From: an uncultured Bacteroidota bacterium
Lineage (GTDB): Bacteria > Bacteroidota > Bacteroidia > Bacteroidales > P3
Assembly (NCBI GenBank): GCA_902775135.1
Contig: CACYKY010000002.1
Location: 97,092 to 161,091 of the forward strand
Length of the DNA stretch: 64,000 bases
Direction: 5' to 3'
Both the position numbers and the translations under genes were made by a program. This document shows positions 8,493 through 16,876 of this stretch, piece by piece. The first letter of the stretch is position 1, and each line of letters starts with the position of its first letter. The notes under the pieces were generated by a model that saw only the letters and a program-made list of their open reading frames with translations, was not told the origin of the DNA and made no database searches.

Positions 8493-9047
8493 TTAAGGGG
8501 TGAGTATTTTTTGCATTCTGATGTTGTCGATGAAATGGCTGTCGTATTCGAGCCATTCTTTGAAGATGCCGCACTCACGGTAGCCTGCTTTGCGGAAGAG
8601 GCTGATGCTGGCGGTGTTGACGGTGGCGATGTCGGCGTAGAGACAATGGATGGTTGAGGAGTATTGCGATTCGAGTGCTTGCAGCATGGCGAGGGCGTAT
8701 CCCTTGCGGCGGTAGTCGGAGGCCACCATGATGCCCACGGCGCAGCGGCGGTTGAGGGGGTCGTAGTTGTAGAGGTCGATGGCACCGATGATGAGGGCTG
8801 GTTTCTGATTTCTATTTTCTGAAGGCAGCGGGGTGGAGGCATAGAGGCGGAGGGCACCGCTGGAGAGGGATTCCCCTTTTTCGGCCACCAACACTATTGT
8901 CCTCTCGGGAGCTTTCGTTCCCTTGTGACAAGCTTTTGCTCCCTTCTCAGAAGCATTCGCTCCCTTGTGACAAGCTTTTGCTCCCTTCTCAGAAGCATTT
9001 GCTCCCTTCTCGGAAGCTTTCATTTCCTTTATGATATCTTTCCCCAT
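8493..9047 (-). CDS. GNAT-family N-acetyltransferase with repeat-built N-terminus (possibly degenerate)
   Basis: About 184 residues from the ATG at 9045-9047, overlapping the recG end by 19 bases; an ATG at 9021-9023 is an alternative. The C-terminal 115 residues are a clear acetyltransferase half-domain: IIGAIDLYNYDPLNRR, then the acetyl-CoA loop DYRRKGYALAM, then LYADIATVNTASISLFRKAGY. In related RimJ/SpeG-type enzymes this is preceded by about 80 residues (LRALEPEDLD-type start). Here that half is missing. Instead residues 10-44 are five heptapeptides of type KASEKGA/KACHKGA encoded by 21-bp tandem repeats. It may be a rearranged gene, a pseudogene, or a shortened enzyme. The substrate cannot be assigned. 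Confidence 0.6.
   Translation of the reverse strand: MGKDIIKEMKASEKGANASEKGAKACHKGANASEKGAKACHKGTKAPERTIVLVAEKGESLSSGALRLYASTPLPSENRNQKPALIIGAIDLYNYDPLNRRCAVGIMVASDYRRKGYALAMLQALESQYSSTIHCLYADIATVNTASISLFRKAGYRECGIFKEWLEYDSHFIDNIRMQKILTP
8917..9021. repeat. five 21-bp tandem repeats inside the GNAT gene
   Basis: Units start at 8917, 8938, 8959, 8980 and 9001. Two subtypes, GCTCCCTTCTCAGAAGCAT and GCTCCCTTGTGACAAGC, partly alternate. 21 bp keeps the frame and yields K/N-A-S/C-E/H-K-G-A/T heptapeptides. Confidence 0.9.
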
Positions 9048-11203
9048 AGCATTTTGTTTTTGGAATTGGCGATGTGTTGTTGGAGCAGGGGGTAGCGCGC
9101 GAGCGTGGGGTCGGCGACGAGGAGGTCGTGGACGGTGTCGCGGGTGGCTTTCACCAGGGGTTCGTCGTCGACGATGGAGGCGAGGCGGAGGTCGAGGGCG
9201 CCGCTTTGCTGCAGCCCCTGGATGTCGCCGGGTCCGCGGAGGCGGAGGTCGGCCTCGGCGATCTGGAAACCGTCGGTGGTGGAGCACATGGTGCGTATGC
9301 GTTCCTGCGAGGTGTAGGAGAGGTCGTCCTTGGTCATGAGGATGCAGTAGGCCTGGTCGGCGCCGCGGCCCACGCGGCCGCGCAGCTGATGGAGCTGGGA
9401 GAGGCCGAAGCGCTCGGCGTTCTCGATGACCATCACGGAGGCGTTGGGGACGTCGACGCCCACCTCGATGACCGTGGTGGCCACCATGATGTGGGTGAGC
9501 CCTCGCTTGAAGCGGTCCATCTCGAAAGCTTTCTCCTCGGCGGTGAGGCGACCGTGGACCATGGAGGTCTGATACTGCGGGCGGGGGAAGTAGCTCTGCA
9601 CCATCTCGAGTCCATCCTGCAGGTTCTTGAGGTCCATCTTCTCGCTTTGGGTGGAGGGATTCGCTCCACTTCGGTCGCGCTCCCCCTTGGAGGGATTCGC
9701 TCCACTTCGGTCGCGCTCCCCCTCGATGAGAGGGTAGACGATGTAGACCTGACGGCCGGCGTCGATCTGCTGTTTGAGGAAGGAGAAGACGAGGGGGCGA
9801 TTGCGCTCGAGGCGGTGGTAGGTGCGCACGGGTTGGCGACCGGGGGGCAGCTCGTCGATGACGGAGCAGTCGAGGTCGCCGTAGAGGGTCATAGCGAGGG
9901 TGCGCGGGATGGGGGTGGCTGTCATCACGAGGATGTGGGGCGGGACGAGGGACTTCTGCCAGAGTTTGGCGCGCTGCTCGACACCGAAGCGGTGCTGCTC
10001 GTCGATGACGACGAGGCCGAGGTCGCGGAAGGCGACGTCATCCTCGATGAGGGCGTGGGTGCCGATGAGGATATGGATCTCGCCGTTGGCGAGTTGCTCT
10101 TTTAGCTTCTTCTTGGAGGCGGCGCGGAGGGAGCCTGTGAGGAGCTGCACGTTGATATCCAGCCCGTCGAGCATGCGTGAGAAGGTGTAGAAGTGCTGGG
10201 TGGCGAGGATTTCGGTGGGCGCCATGAGGCAGGCCTGGGAGCCGTTGTCGACAGCCAGCAGCATGCACATGAGGGCCACGAGGGTTTTGCCGCTGCCGAC
10301 ATCGCCCTGCACGAGGCGGTTCATCTGGCGACCGGTGCGCATGTCCTCGCGGATCTCGCGGATGACGCGTTTCTGCGCGCCGGTGAGGGGGAATGGGATC
10401 TTCTCCTTGTAGAAGCGGTTGAAGAGGAGTCCGACATGGGCGAAGATGCGCCCCTGGGAGCGGGAGACTCGCTGAAGGTGGGCATACTGGTAGTCGAGTT
10501 GGAGGAAGAAGAGCTCCTCAAATTTGAGACGCAGGCGAGCCTGGTCGAGTTGCTGACGGGAGTCGGGGTAGTGGACGGCCAGCATAGCCTCGCGGCGGGG
10601 GATGAGGCGGAAGTGGCGGAGGATGTCGTCGGGGAGGTTCTCGGGGATGGTGGGGGAGTCGGACTGGCTGATGGCCAGGATGAGTGTCTCGGTGATGCGC
10701 GCCAAAGCGCGGGTACCGAGGCCGTGCTGCTTCATCTTGTCGGTGGTGTGGTAGACCGGCATGAGGGGGTGGCGGGCGCCGTCGTCGACGGAGGAGAGGG
10801 GCTCGATATCGGGATGGGTGATCTGCCAGACATTGTTGAAGACGGCAGGCTTGCCCATGACGAGGTATTCCACATTGGTTTTCAGCCGTTCGCGCACCCA
10901 CTTGGTGCCGGCGAACCAGACGAGCTGGATGTAGCCGGAGCCGTCGAAGAGGTCGACGGTGAGCCGCTCGCGGCGGGGCCCAGTGGCGAGGGTTTGCATG
11001 TTGGAGAGGACCCCTTTGACGACGACGAAGGAATCGTCCTCGCGGATGGAGGAGATGGGGGAGATGACGGAGCGGTCGACATATCGGAACGGCAGGTAGT
11101 CGAGTATGTCGGCATAGGTGCGGATGCCTAATTCGGCAGCGAGCACCTTGGCTTTTGCAGGGCCTACGCCTTTGAGGTAGGATATGTCTTTGTAGAGGTC
11201 CAT
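9029..11203 (-). CDS. recG: ATP-dependent DNA helicase RecG
   Basis: A 724-residue helicase that regresses stalled replication forks and branch-migrates Holliday junctions. There is an N-terminal wedge/OB domain (LKGVGPAKAKVLAAELGI, then DLFDGSGYIQLVWF). The motor follows with Walker A QGDVGSGKTLVAL, a DEQH box (VIDEQHRFGV), motif III (MTATPIPRTLAM), the C-lobe (TTVIEVGVDVPNASVM) and HQLRGRVGRG. It ends as usual in a WGKIS tail. Oddity: after VYPLIE there is a 24-residue insert, two copies of a 12-residue unit (GERDRSGANPSK-like), encoded by a perfect 36-bp tandem duplication at 9653-9724. It lies in the variable loop before SEKMDLKNL, so function is probably kept. Its stop overlaps the GNAT start. 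Confidence 0.96.
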   Translation of the reverse strand: MDLYKDISYLKGVGPAKAKVLAAELGIRTYADILDYLPFRYVDRSVISPISSIREDDSFVVVKGVLSNMQTLATGPRRERLTVDLFDGSGYIQLVWFAGTKWVRERLKTNVEYLVMGKPAVFNNVWQITHPDIEPLSSVDDGARHPLMPVYHTTDKMKQHGLGTRALARITETLILAISQSDSPTIPENLPDDILRHFRLIPRREAMLAVHYPDSRQQLDQARLRLKFEELFFLQLDYQYAHLQRVSRSQGRIFAHVGLLFNRFYKEKIPFPLTGAQKRVIREIREDMRTGRQMNRLVQGDVGSGKTLVALMCMLLAVDNGSQACLMAPTEILATQHFYTFSRMLDGLDINVQLLTGSLRAASKKKLKEQLANGEIHILIGTHALIEDDVAFRDLGLVVIDEQHRFGVEQRAKLWQKSLVPPHILVMTATPIPRTLAMTLYGDLDCSVIDELPPGRQPVRTYHRLERNRPLVFSFLKQQIDAGRQVYIVYPLIEGERDRSGANPSKGERDRSGANPSTQSEKMDLKNLQDGLEMVQSYFPRPQYQTSMVHGRLTAEEKAFEMDRFKRGLTHIMVATTVIEVGVDVPNASVMVIENAERFGLSQLHQLRGRVGRGADQAYCILMTKDDLSYTSQERIRTMCSTTDGFQIAEADLRLRGPGDIQGLQQSGALDLRLASIVDDEPLVKATRDTVHDLLVADPTLARYPLLQQHIANSKNKMLWGKIS
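9653..9724. repeat. two 36-bp direct repeats inserted in frame in recG
   Basis: Units at 9653-9688 and 9689-9724 share TTCGCTCCACTTCGGTCGC. That core also resembles the intergenic element with GCTCCA then GTCGCAGGCC found near 11.26, 59.75 and 61.15 kb, so this looks like a dispersed element that entered a coding loop. Confidence 0.85.
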
Positions 11204-11303
11204 CGAGTTAATAGTTAATAGATAGTTAATAGATAATAGTTAATAGTTTGCTCCATTTCGCTTCGCTTCAGTCGCAGGCCGTGACCGGAGGTCAGGCAGA
11301 AGG
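11204..11303. repeat. intergenic TTAATAGT array plus GCTCCA/GTCGCAGGCC dispersed element
   Basis: An array of GTTAATAGATA-type units (11208-11250) is followed by an element containing GTTTGCTCCA, GTCGCAGGCCGTG, then CGGAGGTCAGGCAGAA (11249-11291). The same order of blocks occurs inverted at 59727-59812 and in short form at 61142-61178. It lies between coaD and recG. Confidence 0.75.
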
Positions 11304-11307
11304 GATG

Positions 11308-11733
11308 TTAGGTTTGCTGGTGGGTTAGTTTTTCGCGTTCGAGGGTGGAGGAGATGTCGATGTGGTCGGGGTCGGCCATGAGGAGGAGGGTCTCGATGGA
11401 GGGGTCCTGGAGGCGGTTGACGGCGGCCACTGTTTGTTCGTATTCGAAGTCCCTGGAGGTGCGGATGCCGCGGATGATGACTTTGGCGCCGAGCTGATGG
11501 CAGAGGTCGATGGTCATGCCGGTGTAGGAGGTGACGTCGACGTTGTCGCAGTCGGCCAGCATGTGGCGGATACGCTCCATGCGCTCTTCGACAGAGAACA
11601 TATATTGTTTCTCACTATTTACACCCACAGCGACAACGACTTTGTCGAAGAGCGGCAGCACGCGCCGCAGGATGGCTTCGTGGCCGGTGGTGAAGGGGTC
11701 GAAGGAACCGGGGAAAAGCGCTAGAACTGCCAT
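11308..11733 (-). CDS. coaD: phosphopantetheine adenylyltransferase, slightly short C-terminus
   Basis: 141 residues from the ATG at 11731-11733; it makes dephospho-CoA from phosphopantetheine and ATP. The N-terminus is canonical (ALFPGSFDPFTTGHEAI with the TxGH nucleotidyl-transfer motif), then VVVAVGVNSEKQYMFSVEERM, GAKVIIRGIRTSRDFEYE and the ISSTLERE motif. Family members usually continue about 12-18 residues past this motif (a GxDVSxFLP-like tail); here the protein ends after KLTHQQT, right beside a dispersed repeat. The start overlaps the end of the preceding barrel gene by 13 bases, so they are probably co-translated. Confidence 0.92.
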   Translation of the reverse strand: MAVLALFPGSFDPFTTGHEAILRRVLPLFDKVVVAVGVNSEKQYMFSVEERMERIRHMLADCDNVDVTSYTGMTIDLCHQLGAKVIIRGIRTSRDFEYEQTVAAVNRLQDPSIETLLLMADPDHIDISSTLEREKLTHQQT

Positions 11734-12371
11734 ATCAGACGGAAGGTTAGAGAATTGTTGTAGCAATCGTTGTCCCACTCTTTGCGGGTGGTGCCGTCAG
11801 TGCCTATCTCGGTGAAGGTCCAGTCGCGCTTGATGGCGATGAGGGAATAGTGCCACCGGATGTTGAACATGAGACCGCGCCAGACCTTGAAGCGGATGTC
11901 GGCGACGGCGGTGAGGTCGTTGTTGAGGAAGGACATGTCGTTGGTGTCGGGGAAGAAATAGTTGGGGTTGTAGCGCATGACGTTGTGAGGCTGCTGCACG
12001 AGGCGGCTGTAGCAGAGACCCAAGCCGAGGAGCATGCCGCCCCAGGGGTCGCGGTAGTGGACCATGAGGGGGATGTCGACATAGTCGAGCCGGAGGGAGA
12101 TGCTGTAGGGGTCGCCGCTGCCGTTGTAGGAGCCGCGTTGGGTGAAAGCGGCCTCGATGCTGAGGTTCCAGCGTTCGTGGCGGTCGAAGCCGAAGATGGC
12201 GCCGACGCCGGAGGTGACGCCCCATTTGCTGAAGCTTTTCAGCTCGTCGCCCTCGATTTGCGAGAGCGTTGCGCCAGCGGAGACGAAACCATGGATGCGC
12301 TGAGCCTGGCAAATTGAAAATTGAAAATTGAAAATTGAAACTATCGCAACAAAAAACAATATCTTTTTCAT
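11721..12371 (-). CDS. PorT-like outer membrane beta-barrel protein
   Basis: 216 residues. Signal peptide MKKILFFVAIVSIFNFQFSI then CQAQ. The mature part has alternating-hydrophobicity strands (GFVSAGATLSQIEGD, SGVGAIFGFDRHERWNLSIE, LGLGLCYSRLV, FNIRWHYSLIA) and a C-terminal strand ending in aromatic Phe (LTFRLIWQF), as in 8-strand barrels of the PorT/outer-membrane beta-barrel family. The role is unknown; PorT itself is a type IX secretion factor, but this is a broad family. Its signal peptide core (FNFQFSI) is encoded by a TTTTCAATTT tandem array. It overlaps coaD by 13 bases. Confidence 0.8.
   Translation of the reverse strand: MKKILFFVAIVSIFNFQFSICQAQRIHGFVSAGATLSQIEGDELKSFSKWGVTSGVGAIFGFDRHERWNLSIEAAFTQRGSYNGSGDPYSISLRLDYVDIPLMVHYRDPWGGMLLGLGLCYSRLVQQPHNVMRYNPNYFFPDTNDMSFLNNDLTAVADIRFKVWRGLMFNIRWHYSLIAIKRDWTFTEIGTDGTTRKEWDNDCYNNSLTFRLIWQF
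12311..12340. repeat. AAATTGAAAA array encoding a signal peptide core
   Basis: Three to four copies of a 10-base AAATTGAAAA unit lie inside the start of the barrel gene. Read on the minus strand they give IFNFQFSI. The same unit occurs in non-coding arrays at 4448-4508 and 61182-61206. Confidence 0.85.
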
Positions 12372-12402
12372 CTTCTCATAACTATTATCTATTATCTATA
12401 AA
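12372..12402. repeat. ATTATCTATTATCT intergenic array
   Basis: CTATTATCTATTATCTATAAACT lies between the glycosyltransferase stop and the barrel start; related units occur at 11208, 59707 and 62633. Confidence 0.6.
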
Positions 12403-14304
12403 CTAAATCTTGTTCCAGTTTTTGAGCAATATGGCGGCGTCGGTGGTGGTCTTGTAGCGTCGCATGTAGCGCAGGAGGAGCCGTTCTTGGGTTTCGGCCG
12501 ATGCCTGCGGGGCGAGGTCGGCAGGAGAGAAGATTCCCTTGCGGCCGCGGTAGCCCACCCAGCTGCAGCGGCCGGAGAGCACTTGCAGGCAGTGGCTGAA
12601 ATAGCTGCTCTTCTTTTTCTGAAACCAGAAGAGGATGGGGGAGAGGAGGAGCAGTAGCAGCGCCGAGAAGAAGTCGAAGAGGCGCTTGTTGCGTCGGCAG
12701 GCGTCGGTGCTGATGGTGTCGAGGTCGTCGAGGAAGAGACTCTCGCGCGAGAGGATGCTGTTGGAGCCGATGACGTAGTCACCGTGGGCGGGCGCGATCT
12801 TGTAATCCACGCCGGTGGTGCGGAGGGTGGCCATGAGGCTGATAATCTCTTTCAGCTCGATGTCGGCACCGCAGAAGACCACCTCCTCCACCTTCTCTAT
12901 GCGGATGAGGTCCTCGAGGTGGCGTGCCTCCTGTAGCCTCTGGGCGATGATGTTGTCGGCGGGAATCCCCATGGTGGTGTAGAGTCGTTTCACCCGTTGG
13001 CACTCCTCCTCGTTGCCCACCACGAGTGCTGTCCCGCGCCTGCGTGCGCGCAGCGCGTATCCTTTGAATCCCATAGCGCTCAGCGCCACCCGGATGAGCA
13101 GCGTGCTTGCCAGTGTCCACAGGCTGCCGGCGAGCAGCAGCATGCGTGAATAGCGCTGCCCTTCGTCGAGCAGCGAATAGAAAGAGAGCAGCAGCAGCAG
13201 CCCCACTCCCATGCCGCGCACGATGCGCCACGGTTTCACCGGCTTGTCGTATCCGCCGCCCAGCCAGCTGCTGCACATCAGGATGAGCACATAGAGCGGT
13301 ATGACCACCAGGGTGTATTCCGACGGATAGTAGTCGATATTGTTGGCCCACTGCGAGGCCCACAGGTGCTTCAGCGCCACAAATCCGCCGTAGGCCACGC
13401 CGAAGTCGAGCAGCGGCACTGCCAGACGGCCCGCTAACCGCTTGCCCCAGGCTGCCAGCGCCCGCAGCCATATGGCCATCCGCAGCAGGGCGTTGAACAA
13501 GCGTGCGTTGCTCCCCGAGAAATAGCGCTTCACGAAGATGGACATGGCGTTGTAGAAGGTGTAGACGTAGTTCATCGAGCCCCGCTTGGTGCTTTCGCCC
13601 TTGTAGTGGATGATATGCGTCAGGGGGAAGTAGTAGTTCTTGAAGCCTGCGAGACGGATGCGCCAGGAGTAGTCGATATCTTCGCCATACATGAAATAGC
13701 TCTCGTCGAGGCCGCCTATTTTGTTGTAGGCCTCGCGGCTCACCATGAGGAAGGCGCCGGGCATGATCTCAATCTCGTTCACCTCGTTTTCGGGCAGGTG
13801 TCCCATGTAGTAGGCCGCGATGCGCTTGGAGTGGGGGAAGAGATTGATGAGGCCCGAGATCTTGTAGAACGAAGCTTCCGGCGAGGGAAATCCGCGTTTG
13901 CTCTCCTTGAGGTAGTTGCCGTCGCCGTCGACCATTTTCACCGTGAGGCCGCCTGTGTCGGGGTGAAGGCGCATGAAGTCGACGCACTTCACGAAGGTGT
14001 CGTTCTCCACCACCGTGTCGGGATTGAGCAGCAGACAGAAGTCGCTACCGGAGGTTTGGGCAATAGCTTGGTTGTTGGCTTTGGCGAAACCGACATTCTC
14101 TTTGTTCACGATGAGGTGCACTTCGGGAAACTCGTTGCGCACCATCTCCACGCTCCCGTCTACCGAGTCGTTGTCCACCACCCATACGTCGAGCTCCAGT
14201 GTGGTGCCGTCGCTCAGTTCCTTCTCCGAACCGAACACCGACGCCAGGCACTGTTTCAGGAAGTACTTGACGTTATAGTTAACAATTAAAACGGCTAGTT
14301 TCAC
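12403..14304 (-). CDS. membrane glycosyltransferase: GT2 domain fused to a sugar-transferase-like half
   Basis: 633 residues. Residues 1-290 are a GT-A family 2 transferase (KLAVLIVNYNVKYFL, VVDNDSVDGS, NVGFAKANNQAI, LLLNPDTVVE, then the acceptor-side MYGEDIDYSWR). Residues about 295-430 hold four or five hydrophobic helices (LVVIPLYVLILMCSSW, GVGLLLLLSFYSLL). After that comes a Rossmann-like segment (GTALVVGNEEECQRVKRLY) as in the N-terminal part of undecaprenyl-phosphate sugar transferases. The C-terminus retains a membrane helix (FDFFSALLLLLLSPILFWF) and a SWVGYRG motif but lacks most of the catalytic sugar-transferase domain. It probably extends a lipid-linked or surface glycan at the inner membrane. 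Donor and acceptor are unknown. Confidence 0.85.
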   Translation of the reverse strand: MKLAVLIVNYNVKYFLKQCLASVFGSEKELSDGTTLELDVWVVDNDSVDGSVEMVRNEFPEVHLIVNKENVGFAKANNQAIAQTSGSDFCLLLNPDTVVENDTFVKCVDFMRLHPDTGGLTVKMVDGDGNYLKESKRGFPSPEASFYKISGLINLFPHSKRIAAYYMGHLPENEVNEIEIMPGAFLMVSREAYNKIGGLDESYFMYGEDIDYSWRIRLAGFKNYYFPLTHIIHYKGESTKRGSMNYVYTFYNAMSIFVKRYFSGSNARLFNALLRMAIWLRALAAWGKRLAGRLAVPLLDFGVAYGGFVALKHLWASQWANNIDYYPSEYTLVVIPLYVLILMCSSWLGGGYDKPVKPWRIVRGMGVGLLLLLSFYSLLDEGQRYSRMLLLAGSLWTLASTLLIRVALSAMGFKGYALRARRRGTALVVGNEEECQRVKRLYTTMGIPADNIIAQRLQEARHLEDLIRIEKVEEVVFCGADIELKEIISLMATLRTTGVDYKIAPAHGDYVIGSNSILSRESLFLDDLDTISTDACRRNKRLFDFFSALLLLLLSPILFWFQKKKSSYFSHCLQVLSGRCSWVGYRGRKGIFSPADLAPQASAETQERLLLRYMRRYKTTTDAAILLKNWNKI

Positions 14305-14325
14305 GGTGGCTTTATTTAGGGAGTC

Positions 14326-14353
14326 AAGGAGTCAGGCATTTCCCTGACTCCTT
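14326..14353 (-). terminator. hairpin after topA
   Basis: An inverted repeat AAGGAGTCAGG / CCTGACTCCTT with a 6-base loop lies just past the topA stop. There is no strong T tract, only TAAATAAAG after it on the minus strand, so termination is likely but not certain. Confidence 0.5.
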
Positions 14354-14357
14354 GTTC

Positions 14358-16676
14358 TCATTTCTTCTTTTTCTTCTTGCCGGCGTTGTCGATGATGGCC
14401 ATAGCCTCGTCGATGGATAGCTTGAGGGGGTCGACGCCTTTGGACAGGCGGAAGTTCTCGCCCTTGTAGGTCAGGTAGGGACCGAAGCGGCCGATGTTAC
14501 TCATCACGGCCTCGCCGTCCTTTTGGCCGATTTCGTGAGGGTAGATCTTCTTCAGCTCTTCCTTCTGCTCTTCGGCCTCGCGCTTGGTCTTGATGATTTC
14601 GACGCAGCGCTCCAGTTCGACGTCGTAGGGGTCGTCGTTCTTGCCCAGGGAGTAGAACTTGCTGTTGTGGCGCACGTAGGGACCGAACTTGCCGATGCTC
14701 ACGGTCACCTCTTTGCCCTCGAACTCACCCAGCGTGCGGGGCAGAGCGAAGAGGCCGAGGGCCTCTTCGAGGGTGATGGTCTCGATGCTCTGGCCCCGCT
14801 TCATGCTGGCGAACAGGGGCTTCTCGTCGGTGTTGGTCTCGCCGATTTGCACTAGGGTGCCGTAGCGGCCGATTTTGGCATAGACGTTCTTGCCGCTCTT
14901 GGGGTCCACGCCCAGCAGGCGGCTGCCTGTGGTACGCTGGCTGGTCTGCTGAGTTTGGCGGATATTCTTGTGGAACGGCACATAGAAGCGGTCGATGACC
15001 TTGCGCCATTCCTTCTTGCCGGCGGCAATCTCATCGAAGTCTTTCTCCACCGTGGCGGTGAAGTTGTAGTCCATGATATTTTCGAAGTGCTCCATGAGGA
15101 AGTCGTTCACCACGCATCCGATGTCGGTGGGGAACAGTTTGCCCTTCTCGGCGAAGCCCTTTTCCATTTTTTCGGTGCGTTTCACCTGGTTGCCTTTGAG
15201 CGACAGCACCACGCAGTTGCGCTCCTCGCCCTCGCGGTCCTCTTTCATGATGTACTCGCGTTTGAGGATGGTGCTGATGGTGGGGGCGTAGGTGGAAGGA
15301 CGGCCGATGCCGAGGTCCTCGAGTTTTTTGACGAGGCTGGCCTCGGTGTAGCGCGGGGGGTGCTGGGTGTAGTGCTCTTCGGCGTCGCAGCTTTCCAGGG
15401 TGAGCAGCGTCCCTTCGGGCAGGCGGGGCAGCATGCGCTCGCCGCCGGTGGGCTCCTCGTCGTCGGTGCTTTCCATGTAGACCTTGAGGAAGCCGTCGAA
15501 CTTCACCTGTTCGCCGCTGCACTGGAAGTGCAGGTCGCTGTTAAAGCTGATTTCCATCTCGGTCTTCTCGATGTCGGCGTCGGCCATCTGGCTGGCCACG
15601 GTGCGTTTCCAGATGAGCTCGTAGAGGCGTCGCTGGGCGCTTTCGGCGTTGATGCTCTGAGCCGTCATGTCGGTGGGGCGGATGGCCTCGTGAGCCTCCT
15701 GGGCCCCCTTGGTCTTGGTCTGGTAGCGGCGGGTTTTGACGTATTCGGCGCCGTACTGGTTTTCGATCTCCTTCTTGGCCATGCTCAGCGCCAGTTCGCT
15801 GAGGTTGACGCTATCGGTACGCATGTAGGTGATGAAACCGCTTTCGTAGAGCTGCTGGGCCACCTGCATGGTGCGAGCCACGCTGAAGCCCAGTTTGCGG
15901 CTAGCCTCCTGTTGGAGGGTGCTGGTGGTGAAGGGAGGTGCCGGAGTGCGGTGAGCGGGTTTGGTCTCGATCTTGCTGACCTTGAAGTTGGCGCCCACGA
16001 GGCTCTCGAGGAAGAGGCGCGCTTCGGCCTCAGTCTCGAAGTGGCGGCTCAGCTCGGCGCCGAGGGACTTGGTGCCGTCGACGGGGCGGAACTGAGCCAG
16101 CACGCGGAAGTAGGCTTTGCTCTTGAAGGCCTTGATCTCGTTCTCGCGCTCCACGATGAGGCGGACCGCCACGCTCTGGACGCGACCGGCGCTGAGGGCG
16201 GGTTTGATCTTGCTCCAGAGGATGGGGCTTATCTCGTAACCCACCAGACGGTCGAGCACGCGACGGGCCTGCTGAGCGTCGACGAGGTTCATGTCGATGC
16301 CGCGGGGGTTCTCGATGGCGTGGAGGATGGCCGTCTTGGTGATTTCGTTGAAGACGATACGCTGTGTTGTTTGGGGGTTGAGCTTGAGGGTCTCCTGCAG
16401 ATGCCAAGCGATGGCCTCTCCCTCGCGGTCCTCATCGGATGCGAGCCACACCTTGTCGGCGCTCTTTACAGCTTTTTGCAGCTCGCTCACCAGGCTCCGC
16501 TTGTCGTCGCTCACCTGGTACTGGGGCTCGTACTGATTCTCCACGTCGATGCTCATCTCCTTCTTCGCCAGGTCGCGGATGTGACCGTAGCTCGACTTCA
16601 CGGTGTAATCCTTGCCGAGAAACTTCTCGATGGTCTTCGCCTTTGCAGGCGACTCAACAATGACTAGATTTTTCAT
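14358..16676 (-). CDS. topA: DNA topoisomerase I
   Basis: 772 residues from the ATG at 16674-16676, chosen because KNLVIVESPAKAKTIEKFL is the canonical start; a longer frame to 16784 has no conserved residues. It relaxes negative supercoils. The TOPRIM domain comes first, with the acidic triad in ASDEDREGE (about 79-87). The active-site tyrosine is Tyr284 in SGFITYMRTDS. The C-terminus has three TopRIM C-terminal repeat modules (GRYGTLVQIGE, GKFGPYVRHNS, GRFGPYLTYKGENFRL) and ends in a run of six lysines; no zinc-finger cysteines are present, as is common in Bacteroidales. Divergent from nadE, with a 200-base AT-rich gap. Confidence 0.96.
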   Translation of the reverse strand: MKNLVIVESPAKAKTIEKFLGKDYTVKSSYGHIRDLAKKEMSIDVENQYEPQYQVSDDKRSLVSELQKAVKSADKVWLASDEDREGEAIAWHLQETLKLNPQTTQRIVFNEITKTAILHAIENPRGIDMNLVDAQQARRVLDRLVGYEISPILWSKIKPALSAGRVQSVAVRLIVERENEIKAFKSKAYFRVLAQFRPVDGTKSLGAELSRHFETEAEARLFLESLVGANFKVSKIETKPAHRTPAPPFTTSTLQQEASRKLGFSVARTMQVAQQLYESGFITYMRTDSVNLSELALSMAKKEIENQYGAEYVKTRRYQTKTKGAQEAHEAIRPTDMTAQSINAESAQRRLYELIWKRTVASQMADADIEKTEMEISFNSDLHFQCSGEQVKFDGFLKVYMESTDDEEPTGGERMLPRLPEGTLLTLESCDAEEHYTQHPPRYTEASLVKKLEDLGIGRPSTYAPTISTILKREYIMKEDREGEERNCVVLSLKGNQVKRTEKMEKGFAEKGKLFPTDIGCVVNDFLMEHFENIMDYNFTATVEKDFDEIAAGKKEWRKVIDRFYVPFHKNIRQTQQTSQRTTGSRLLGVDPKSGKNVYAKIGRYGTLVQIGETNTDEKPLFASMKRGQSIETITLEEALGLFALPRTLGEFEGKEVTVSIGKFGPYVRHNSKFYSLGKNDDPYDVELERCVEIIKTKREAEEQKEELKKIYPHEIGQKDGEAVMSNIGRFGPYLTYKGENFRLSKGVDPLKLSIDEAMAIIDNAGKKKKKK

Positions 16677-16876
16677 AATTATATGTTTTATTTTTATTCT
16701 TTCGGTGGCATGAAAATCGAGAGAAAAACGTAAATATATATAATTTATTGTACGCGCACAGAAAAAAATCTTTTCACCAATCACTAATCACCAGATTGTT
16801 GATATCTTTTTCGGGAAGGATATAATAAAAAAAGGAGGTTGGCGTTAAAAAGATTGTTACAATAAATAAAGAAGAG

